DNA from: Gemmatimonadaceae bacterium
GTDB taxonomy: Bacteria > Gemmatimonadota > Gemmatimonadetes > Gemmatimonadales > Gemmatimonadaceae
DNA length: 64,000 bases
Assembly: GCA_025928335.1 (NCBI GenBank)
Contig: JAICJQ010000001.1
Span: 30,320 to 94,319, forward strand
Direction: 5' to 3'
The notes under the pieces were generated by a model. It worked only from the letters and a program-made list of their open reading frames with translations. It was not told where the DNA came from and searched no databases. This document shows, piece by piece, positions 8,058 through 16,000 of the stretch (position 1 is its first letter; each line of letters opens with the position of its first letter). The translations under genes and the position numbers were made by a program.

Positions 8058-9847
8058 CTTACGCCAACCTCATCGATGTTCTTCGCGATCGGGCGCGGGC
8101 GCGACCAACCGACCGCGCGTTCACCTTCCTTCCCGATGGAGAGTCGGAAGGCGAAACGCTGACCTATGGTCAACTCGACGCCAAGGCGCGCTCCATCGCC
8201 GCCTCGCTCGCCATGCATGGCCTCATCCCCGGCGAGCGTGCGCTCCTCCTCTATCCCCCGGGGCTCGAGTTCATCGCTGCGTTCTTCGGCTGCCTGTATG
8301 CCGGGATCATCGCCGTGCCGGCGTATCCTCCGCAGCCGTCGCAGATCACGCGCACGCTGCCGCGTCTCCTCAGCATCCTTGCTGACGCCGACGTCGCCAT
8401 TGTGTTGTGCGACGCGACCGTCTCGCGAGCGGGGAAGACGATGTCCGCGCACGCGCCAGCGCTCACCAACGTTCCTTGGCTATCCACCGACCGACTTGGC
8501 GGGTTGCACGCCGACGACTGGAACGAGAGTAAAATCGCGTCCGACCATCTCGCCTTTCTGCAATACACCTCGGGGTCCACCGCATCGCCGCGCGGTGTGA
8601 TGGTGAGCCACGCAAACCTGCTACACAACCTGGCCTACGCGCGTCAGCAGGGCAGGAACGGCGACGACACGATTTCCGTCTCGTGGTTGCCTGTCATCCA
8701 TGACATGGGCCTGATCGAAGGCGTGCTTCAGCCGATCTTTGCCGGCTACCCGGCGCACCTCATGGCGCCCGCGTCCTTTCTTCAGCGTCCTATGCGATGG
8801 TTGCGGGCGATCAGTCGCTACCGGGCGACGAACAGCGGCGCGCCGAACTTCGCCTACGACCTCTGTGTGCGCAAAGTGAGCGACGATCAATTGCGCGAGC
8901 TCGATCTCTCGTCGTGGCGTGTTGCCTACAACGGCGCCGAGCCGATTCGTTCCGAAACGCTTGTCTCGTTCTACGACCGGTTTCGCAGCGCCGGCTTTCA
9001 TTGGAAGTCATTCTTTCCCGTCTATGGCCTGGCTGAATCGACGCTGCTCGTTTCGACCGGCAATCAGGAGTATGAGCCGGTCGTTCGCGACGCGGACGCG
9101 GAGCAACTCGCGGATGGGCGCATCGTCGCACCGGCGTTCGGATCGACCGTGAAGACACTCGTCTCGAGTGGTCCGCACACCTTCGGTACGCGCATCATCA
9201 TCGTCGATCCGACGACCGCCGTACCGTGCGCCGACGGCGACGTCGGCGAGATCTGGGTGTCCTCACCGAGCGTAGCGCAGGGGTACTGGCGTCGAGACCT
9301 CTCGACCGCCGAGATCTTCCGTGCTCGCCTGGCCAATGGCGCCGGCCCGTTCCTCCGAACCGGCGACCTCGGCGCGATGATCGACGGCGAGCTGTTCGTC
9401 ACCGGGCGAGCGAAGGACGTCATTGTACTTCGCGGCTACAAATACTATCCCCAGGACATCGAACTGACGGTGGAGCGGCAGCACCCGGCGATCCGCGCGG
9501 GGTGCGTCGCGGCGTTCGCGCTCGACGGTGGTGATGGAGAGACCGTCGGCGTGGTGATGGAGCTCGACCCGCGTCAACTGCCGATCGATCGGGAGAGCAG
9601 ACAGCGCACCTTCACCGAGATTGTCGAGGCGGTGCGTGCCGCAGTCGCGACGGAACACGGCGTCATGTTGTCGGTTGTCGCGATGGCGATGGTCGGCGGT
9701 GTTCCGAAGACATCGAGCGGCAAGCTGCGTCGCAGCGCGTGCCGCGACGCGCTCACCGATGGCTCGCTCGAAGAGCTGGCTCGATGGACAGCCGTCGCCA
9801 CGTTCGACAGCCGGTCAGCCGTGGATTTGTTGAGGACCGGAACATGA
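8054..9847 (+). CDS. Fatty acyl-AMP ligase (FAAL)
   Basis: LLLYPPGLEFIAAFFGCLYAGIIAVPAYPP, YTSGSTASPRGVMVSHANL, LRTGDLGAMIDGELFVTGRAKDVIVLRGYKYYPQDIE. Confidence 0.9.
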   Translation: MTYANLIDVLRDRARARPTDRAFTFLPDGESEGETLTYGQLDAKARSIAASLAMHGLIPGERALLLYPPGLEFIAAFFGCLYAGIIAVPAYPPQPSQITRTLPRLLSILADADVAIVLCDATVSRAGKTMSAHAPALTNVPWLSTDRLGGLHADDWNESKIASDHLAFLQYTSGSTASPRGVMVSHANLLHNLAYARQQGRNGDDTISVSWLPVIHDMGLIEGVLQPIFAGYPAHLMAPASFLQRPMRWLRAISRYRATNSGAPNFAYDLCVRKVSDDQLRELDLSSWRVAYNGAEPIRSETLVSFYDRFRSAGFHWKSFFPVYGLAESTLLVSTGNQEYEPVVRDADAEQLADGRIVAPAFGSTVKTLVSSGPHTFGTRIIIVDPTTAVPCADGDVGEIWVSSPSVAQGYWRRDLSTAEIFRARLANGAGPFLRTGDLGAMIDGELFVTGRAKDVIVLRGYKYYPQDIELTVERQHPAIRAGCVAAFALDGGDGETVGVVMELDPRQLPIDRESRQRTFTEIVEAVRAAVATEHGVMLSVVAMAMVGGVPKTSSGKLRRSACRDALTDGSLEELARWTAVATFDSRSAVDLLRTGT

Positions 9848-12510
9848 CCTTGGCGGCACGGCCCGCACCAGGCGAGGTGCGTGAGCGAATAACGATCATT
9901 GTCGCGTCAATCGTGCGAACACCGCCGCAGTGGATCGCTCCGTCCAGCACATTCGCGTCGCTGGGGCTGGATTCGCTCGGCGCCGTCGAGCTCATCGCCG
10001 CCATCGAAGACGAGTTGGCGGTCCAGCTGCCGCTCACCGCGGCGCACGACTATCCGTCCATCGAGGCGCTCGCTCGATTCATCGAGCAGGGCGCGACCGG
10101 CGACGGATCGCCGAGCGGCCGCGACGCGATGCTCGCGGATGCCGTGCTTCCGGCCGACATTCGACCGTGCGCGGGCCGCGCCGCCGCGGTGTGCGACGCA
10201 CGCGACCTCCTGCTCACCGGGGCAACCGGGTTTCTCGGTGCCTATCTCCTCCGCATACTGCTCGACGAGACGGCGGCCGAGGTTCATTGCGCGGTGCGAT
10301 CTTATACCGGCGGTATGGAGCGCGTCCTCAACAATCTCGCGACGTACGACCTCGTTCGTCCGGGCGACCGCTCTCGGATCCACGTCGTTCACGCGGACCT
10401 CACAGAGCCGTTGCTCGGAATGTCTCCCGGTGAATTCGATTTGTTCGGTGAACGAATCGACGCCGTCTATCACTGCGGCGCGACAGTGAACTGGGTGTAC
10501 GGCTATGAACGGCTACGTGCCTCGAACGTGCTCGGAACGCGCGAGCTGTTGCGTCTCGCATCCGCCGGCGCGAAGCCCTTTCACTTCGTCTCGAGCATCA
10601 GCGTGTGCCATTCGACGTCGGCGCCGGTGCAGGTTGACGAAGCGCTCGACGCGCTGCCATCGCTCGATGGGCTGCATCTGGGCTACGCGCAGAGCAAATG
10701 CGTCGCCGAAGCGCTCGTTCGGCAAGCGGCCGAGCGAGGCATCCCGGCGACAATCACTCGCCCGTCCTTGGTGACCGGTGACGCGCGCAGCGGACGATCC
10801 AACACCGACGACCTCACGTCGCGGCTGGTCGCCGGCTGCATTCGCATGAGCGCGGCCCCCGATCTCGACTGGCGAATGGATTGCGTGCCGGTCGATGAGA
10901 CAGCACGCGCCATCGTGCGCCTGACCCGTTCGCGCCGCGACGGATGTGAAGTGTATCACCTCCTCGCCGATCGGCCGCGTCACTGGCGGGAATGCGTCCT
11001 CTGGATGCGGCTCGCCGGGTACGACGTCGAATTGATACCGTACTCCGAGTGGTTGGATCGAGTCCTGCGGACGACGGAACTCGATCATCCGCTCTTCCCG
11101 CTTCGTGCATTCTTCGGAAGGAAGGTCGCCGATGAAGCGGGGTTGACGTTCCCTGAGTTGTTTGAGGAATCGCGTCTGCCACGAGTCGCGGCAGATCGCA
11201 CCCGAGCGGCGCGCGACAATGTCGGCGCCTTGCTGACGAACGTCGGCCCGACCGTGCTGGCGCGCTACTTCGACGACTACGTCGGTCGCGGCGTGATTCC
11301 GGATACTCCGCGATATCATGGATCAAACGGAAATGGTGCCGGGCCGGTCATATCGCACGAGTCTCTTGCCGCGGGGTTGTCGCGACATCTCGGACGAGAA
11401 GTGACGGTCCGCGCCGTCCAGCTGGAACCGGCGTTGAGCGACGAGAGCATCATTGCGGAGCTCACTGGATGGCGAAGCGGACCCGCGACGGGTCTGATGC
11501 GCGGCACCGTGTCGTACATCGATGATCGACGCGTGCCTGGCCTCTCGAAAATCTTCATCAAGGCGAAAACGTTGGACGCGCGATCAATCGAGGTGGCCGA
11601 GGCGCTCGCCGGGCTGGTCTCACCGGCGCTCGGACGCGAGATCGCCAGTAATCGCGACCGGCTTGGCGTCACTGGCTCCCATCTGCGCGAGCTCGCGATT
11701 TACGCGGACGACGATCCGCGGATCGTCACGCATCGCCCGGCTGCCTTGGCCATCGAGCGCGACGACGGTGCGCAGCGCTGGATTCTCGCGCTCGAAGCGA
11801 TCGACGACGCGGTACTCATCAACGCGGTGTCAACCACCGCGTGGACCAGCGAAGCGATCGAAGCCGCGCTCTGCGGAGCCGCCCAGATTCACGCGCGGTG
11901 GAGTAGTGGAAGCGCAGACGTCCCATCTTGCCTAGCAGCCGAGTGGCTTCCGCCGATTCGCGACGCCGCTTCGCGCACCGAGATGACGCCTCTCTGGCGC
12001 GCCCTCGCCGAACACGCTGCGTCGCGGCCGGCCTGGCGCGCCCCACGATTGCGCGCGATCCACGCCGATCTCGTGCGCGATGTCGCGCGTTGGTCGGGAG
12101 AGCTCGATACCGCGCCGCGCACGCTCATTCACAACGACTTCAACCCGCGGAATATCGCGATCCGTCGGCGCGACGGTCGTCTCGCCCTCTGCGCGTTCGA
12201 CTGGGAGCTGGCGACGATTGGCGCGCCGCAGCGCGATCTCGCCGAGTTGTTGTGCTTCGTGCTTCCGGCCAACGCCTCGCGAGACGACATTCGTGCGTGG
12301 GTCGAGCGATCGCGGGTGCTCTTTACCGAAGCGAGTCACCTCGTTATCGAACGCCAGGCGTGGGAGCGCGGCTTCTCGGCGGCCCTCTGCGACCTGCTCG
12401 TCGATCGGCTCGCGATGTTGGCGATGATCGATCGAGTGAGGCCGCAGAGGTTCCTGCCACGCGTCACGGCCGCGTGGCTGAACCTGTTCGAGTGCTTTTG
12501 TCCGGAGTAG
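9844..12510 (+). CDS. Acyl carrier domain - thioester reductase - aminoglycoside phosphotransferase-like fusion protein
   Basis: ACP motif LGLDSLGAVEL; NAD(P)-binding LLLTGATGFLGAYLL; C-terminal APH-like THIHNDFNPRN-type motif (TLIHNDFNPRNIAIRRRDGRLALCAFDWELATIG). Confidence 0.85.
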   Translation: MTLAARPAPGEVRERITIIVASIVRTPPQWIAPSSTFASLGLDSLGAVELIAAIEDELAVQLPLTAAHDYPSIEALARFIEQGATGDGSPSGRDAMLADAVLPADIRPCAGRAAAVCDARDLLLTGATGFLGAYLLRILLDETAAEVHCAVRSYTGGMERVLNNLATYDLVRPGDRSRIHVVHADLTEPLLGMSPGEFDLFGERIDAVYHCGATVNWVYGYERLRASNVLGTRELLRLASAGAKPFHFVSSISVCHSTSAPVQVDEALDALPSLDGLHLGYAQSKCVAEALVRQAAERGIPATITRPSLVTGDARSGRSNTDDLTSRLVAGCIRMSAAPDLDWRMDCVPVDETARAIVRLTRSRRDGCEVYHLLADRPRHWRECVLWMRLAGYDVELIPYSEWLDRVLRTTELDHPLFPLRAFFGRKVADEAGLTFPELFEESRLPRVAADRTRAARDNVGALLTNVGPTVLARYFDDYVGRGVIPDTPRYHGSNGNGAGPVISHESLAAGLSRHLGREVTVRAVQLEPALSDESIIAELTGWRSGPATGLMRGTVSYIDDRRVPGLSKIFIKAKTLDARSIEVAEALAGLVSPALGREIASNRDRLGVTGSHLRELAIYADDDPRIVTHRPAALAIERDDGAQRWILALEAIDDAVLINAVSTTAWTSEAIEAALCGAAQIHARWSSGSADVPSCLAAEWLPPIRDAASRTEMTPLWRALAEHAASRPAWRAPRLRAIHADLVRDVARWSGELDTAPRTLIHNDFNPRNIAIRRRDGRLALCAFDWELATIGAPQRDLAELLCFVLPANASRDDIRAWVERSRVLFTEASHLVIERQAWERGFSAALCDLLVDRLAMLAMIDRVRPQRFLPRVTAAWLNLFECFCPE

Positions 12511-12516
12511 CGCCGG

Positions 12517-13830
12517 CTACAGGACGCCGAGCCAGCTCTTCTCGTCGCCTTTGAAGCCGGGGAATACGGCGTCCATCTTCGCGGCCCCGAGGTGCTTGAA
12601 CGCGACCTCGGAGAACACGGAACGGAAGTCCGTCGTCAACGCGAGGTCGCGGCCTTCGTTGAGCTGCTCCTGCTCGAGACCGGGCCACTTGCCGTAAACT
12701 TTCTTGCCCTTCACATCGCCGCCGATGACGAACATCGACGTCGCGTGGCCGTGATCGGTACCGCCGTTCCCGTTCTGGCGCGCCGTGCGCCCGAACTCCG
12801 ACATCGTGAGAATCGTGACGTCGGCCATGCGGTTGCCCAGGTCCTGGACCAACGCCCCGATGGACTTGGCGAAATCATCGAGGCGATTGGCGAGCTGGCC
12901 GGTGGCGCCGCCCTGATTGACGTGCGTGTCCCAACCGCCGACGTCGGCGAACGCGACCTCGAGACCTACGTCCGCCTTGATGATCTGCGCGATCTGGCGC
13001 AGATGCTGGCCGAACGGTGTGCGCGGATACTCGGCGCTATTTTGCGGGATGTACTGCTGCGGATTCGCGGCTTGCAGAATCTTCATCGCTTCGAACATCT
13101 CACCGCCCGCGGCGTGGACGACGTCCGCGCTCCCGGTGCGGTACAGCGCCTCAATGCGTTCAGCCTGCGTGCCGTTCGTGCGAATCGAGAACTCGTCGAG
13201 GCTGTTCATCGCGACCGTGGCCGCGTTGCCCTCGAGGATCCGCGGCGTCTGGGGCGTCATCGCGACCGCCTGGAACGGAGAGATCGTCTCGTGCCCCAGT
13301 TTGCACTCGTCGCACGTACCCTTCACCGCGAGATAGCGATTCAGCCAGCCGTCGCGCGTGCCCTTGTTGTCGGGCGTGCCGCTTTCCATGTAGTCCTGCG
13401 CGTCGAAGTGCGAACGCGTATTGCTCGGACTGCCGACGGCGTGCACCGAGGCGAGGATGCCGTCATCCCACAGCCGCTTAAAGGGCGAGAGCGACGGGTG
13501 CAGCCCGAAGAAGCCGTCGAGGTCGATCGCGCTCTGCGCCGTGCCGGAGACGGGGCGCGGGATGGCGATGTTCGGTCGCAGCTTGTAGTACGCCGACTCG
13601 CCGTGCGGCACGACGACGTTGAGTGCGTCCGCCGCGCCGCGCTGGAAGAGGACGATGAGAACCTTCCCGCGCGCGTTGCCATTCGCGGCCGCACCCTTGA
13701 ACAATTCCTGCGCGAACACCGTTCGCCTCAGAAAGCTCGGGCTCAGGCCAATCGTGGCCAACGCCAACGCGCCGGACTTCATGAACACTCGGCGCGAAAC
13801 TTCGTATCCGCTGTCGCCATCTCTCGACAT
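12517..13830 (-). CDS. DUF1501 domain-containing protein, Tat-type signal
   Basis: SRRVFMKSGALALATIGLSP signal; FQRGAADALNVVVPHGE; TEFGRTARQNGNGGTDHGHATSMFVIGG-like DUF1501 motifs. Confidence 0.85.
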   Translation of the reverse strand: MSRDGDSGYEVSRRVFMKSGALALATIGLSPSFLRRTVFAQELFKGAAANGNARGKVLIVLFQRGAADALNVVVPHGESAYYKLRPNIAIPRPVSGTAQSAIDLDGFFGLHPSLSPFKRLWDDGILASVHAVGSPSNTRSHFDAQDYMESGTPDNKGTRDGWLNRYLAVKGTCDECKLGHETISPFQAVAMTPQTPRILEGNAATVAMNSLDEFSIRTNGTQAERIEALYRTGSADVVHAAGGEMFEAMKILQAANPQQYIPQNSAEYPRTPFGQHLRQIAQIIKADVGLEVAFADVGGWDTHVNQGGATGQLANRLDDFAKSIGALVQDLGNRMADVTILTMSEFGRTARQNGNGGTDHGHATSMFVIGGDVKGKKVYGKWPGLEQEQLNEGRDLALTTDFRSVFSEVAFKHLGAAKMDAVFPGFKGDEKSWLGVL

Positions 13831-13847
13831 ATGCGCTCCCAGAACGG

Positions 13848-13932
13848 CGGGTCTGTCCCCAATTAGCGTTCTCTAATCGGGGTCTGACCCCACTAGTACC
13901 AAATCATTGCGGTGTAAACGGGGTCTGACCCC
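13848..13932. repeat. Cluster of three GGGGTCTGACCCC-type palindromes
   Basis: cgggtctgtcccc (13848), ggggtctgacccc (13879), ggggtctgacccc (13920). Confidence 0.85.
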
Positions 13933-13944
13933 GACAGGACGAAA

Positions 13945-15882
13945 TCATCGCCGTTGGAACTCGGGGGCGCCGAGCGCCAGACCGATCACCTGCGGCAAGC
14001 CTTGCAAATTCACTGGACGACCATAGCCCGGAAGCTGCGTGCCGGGGCCCCGCGGTTGGCCTTTGCCCTTTTCCACTGGAGGCATGCGGCCGGCGCGGCC
14101 ACGACCGCCCATCGATGTACTGTCATCTAAGACAGCCATTCCATTCACATCGTTCGCTGGCTTCGACAGCATCGGGTTGTCGCCGGTCAACAAGACCTGT
14201 CGCGTCTCCGCCGACACTTGGCCGCCAAGGATCGATTTCACCACCGCGTCAACCTGCTGCGGGCGAGGTTGTGTCCGTAGAGCGTCGAAATCCGACAGAT
14301 TGCGCGGGCTCGCGCCCGGGATCTGACCGGCGGCGAGGCCCAAACCGAAGTTGATGCGGTTCAGGATCGCACCGGTGTTCATCCACGCGTCGCCGCGATC
14401 TGGCCAACCGTCGGGCGTCTGACGGCCGAAGATCGGCTGGCCGAGCCGCGCGACGAGCTGCGCCGTGCGCGGCGTCGTATCGGGCTCGGCGTTGACGGCA
14501 CGGAGCGCGCTGGCGACGAGCTCGAACGGCGTCTTCACCTTCGCGCGATACGCGGCGCGGCTGAAGAACTCGGGACTCGTGACGACGCAGCGAACTGTCT
14601 CGCGAATGTCGCCGTCGGTCTTCGTAAAGGTCTGGGCGCATCGGTCGACGAGCGCCTTGGGCGGCTCGTCGCTCACGAAATGGCGCGCCAGCTTCGTGGT
14701 GATGAAGCGCGCGGTGGACGGATGGCGCGCGACGATGTCCAGCACGCGCTCACCTTCGTCCTCGCCGTGCCCGGCCGGGAATTTTTGGCCGAGGATGACC
14801 TTCTCGCCGGCGTCATGGATGTTCGGATTGAAGAAGAATTCGCCACTCTGCCGTTGGAATGTCCAGCCGGTCAATGCGCGCGCCACTTCCTGCACGTCCT
14901 TCTGCGTGTAACCGCCATCGACGCCAAGTGTGTGAAGCTCCATCAGCTCACGCGCATAGTTCTCATTGACACCGCGTCGCGCGCGCTGCTGTAGCTGTTG
15001 CATCAGCCGCTGGCGCTCTTCGGGGGTGGCGTTCTGAAGCCGCTCTCGGACCGCCGGGGGCAGCTGGCCGCCGACCTGACCGGGAAACCCGATTCGACCG
15101 GGCCGTCGCGCAATGATTCCGGGACGACCACCACGTCCTCCCCCGCGGTTCGCCGCCAGCGTGGGTTGCGTGCTGTCCGCCGCGCTCTCCCAGTTGTCGA
15201 GGAAGAAGAGCATCGCCGGGCTTTTCGCGACTGCTCCAAGCAGATCGCGGAATTTCCCGAGCGCGTGCGGACGAATCACGTCACGGTCGTACTGCGCGAG
15301 GAAGAGGCGGGTCTGTCCCTTCCCGAAAAAGACGCTGAAGTGGTTCTCCCAGAAATCCACCATCACTTCGTCGATCTGTCGGTCGGTCGTTACGGCGCGG
15401 GCGAGGGTCGCCGATTGGACCTGCCCAACGAGTTGCTGGTTCTGGCGAAGCAACGCGGCGAGCTGAGGGTTTTGCGCGAGCGCGTCCCGTCGCATGTCCT
15501 GCTTCGTCATCGAGGTATCCTTCGCATCGGCGCGCTTCACCTGACGCTGCGTCTGCTGCACGACGTTGTAATCGCGGACGATGTCGGACGTCGGCCTGCC
15601 GAGGATGGAGTAGCGCGCGACGAGTTGCGTCGTCTTGGCATCATCGATCCGCTCGGGATGCAGCTGCAAATCGATCCAATTATCGATGCCCATCGACCGG
15701 ACCTTATCCGCATCGCCGGGGCGCGCGCCGAAGGTCAACCGGTTCAGCACCTGCTGGATTTGCTCGTCCGGCAAGAGATCGCCGGGCATCTGCGACCGAG
15801 GACCGGCGGCGGTCTGCGGAGTCTGCGCGCCGCACGCCGACAGCGCGATCGCGGCGGACGAGACAGCAAAGAAGTAGCGCAT
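13945..15882 (-). CDS. DUF1800 domain-containing lipoprotein-like secreted protein
   Basis: ORF with MRYFFAVSSAAIALSACG signal/lipobox; LNRLTFGARPGDADKVRSMGIDNWIDLQLHPERID and ENYARELMELHTLGVDGGYTQKDVQEVARALTGW are DUF1800 hallmarks. Confidence 0.88.
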   Translation of the reverse strand: MRYFFAVSSAAIALSACGAQTPQTAAGPRSQMPGDLLPDEQIQQVLNRLTFGARPGDADKVRSMGIDNWIDLQLHPERIDDAKTTQLVARYSILGRPTSDIVRDYNVVQQTQRQVKRADAKDTSMTKQDMRRDALAQNPQLAALLRQNQQLVGQVQSATLARAVTTDRQIDEVMVDFWENHFSVFFGKGQTRLFLAQYDRDVIRPHALGKFRDLLGAVAKSPAMLFFLDNWESAADSTQPTLAANRGGGRGGRPGIIARRPGRIGFPGQVGGQLPPAVRERLQNATPEERQRLMQQLQQRARRGVNENYARELMELHTLGVDGGYTQKDVQEVARALTGWTFQRQSGEFFFNPNIHDAGEKVILGQKFPAGHGEDEGERVLDIVARHPSTARFITTKLARHFVSDEPPKALVDRCAQTFTKTDGDIRETVRCVVTSPEFFSRAAYRAKVKTPFELVASALRAVNAEPDTTPRTAQLVARLGQPIFGRQTPDGWPDRGDAWMNTGAILNRINFGLGLAAGQIPGASPRNLSDFDALRTQPRPQQVDAVVKSILGGQVSAETRQVLLTGDNPMLSKPANDVNGMAVLDDSTSMGGRGRAGRMPPVEKGKGQPRGPGTQLPGYGRPVNLQGLPQVIGLALGAPEFQRR

Positions 15883-16000
15883 GAGAACGTCCGTTACGAG
15901 ACAGTGACTTCTGAGTAGACGAGCCGGGTTTACCATCGTTAAGGGTGCCAACCATTTTGAGCTTGCGCGCTTGATACGGCGTTCCTACGGTTCCGGGATC

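Noticed and set aside
9844-12510. Aminoglycoside resistance from the APH-like domain
   Set aside because: The domain is a fused C-terminal module in a carrier-reductase protein; no basis for aminoglycoside specificity.
12592-13866. 424-aa + strand ORF antisense to the DUF1501 gene
   Set aside because: Arg-rich shadow ORF from high GC codon bias; the opposite strand has clear DUF1501 motifs and a signal peptide.
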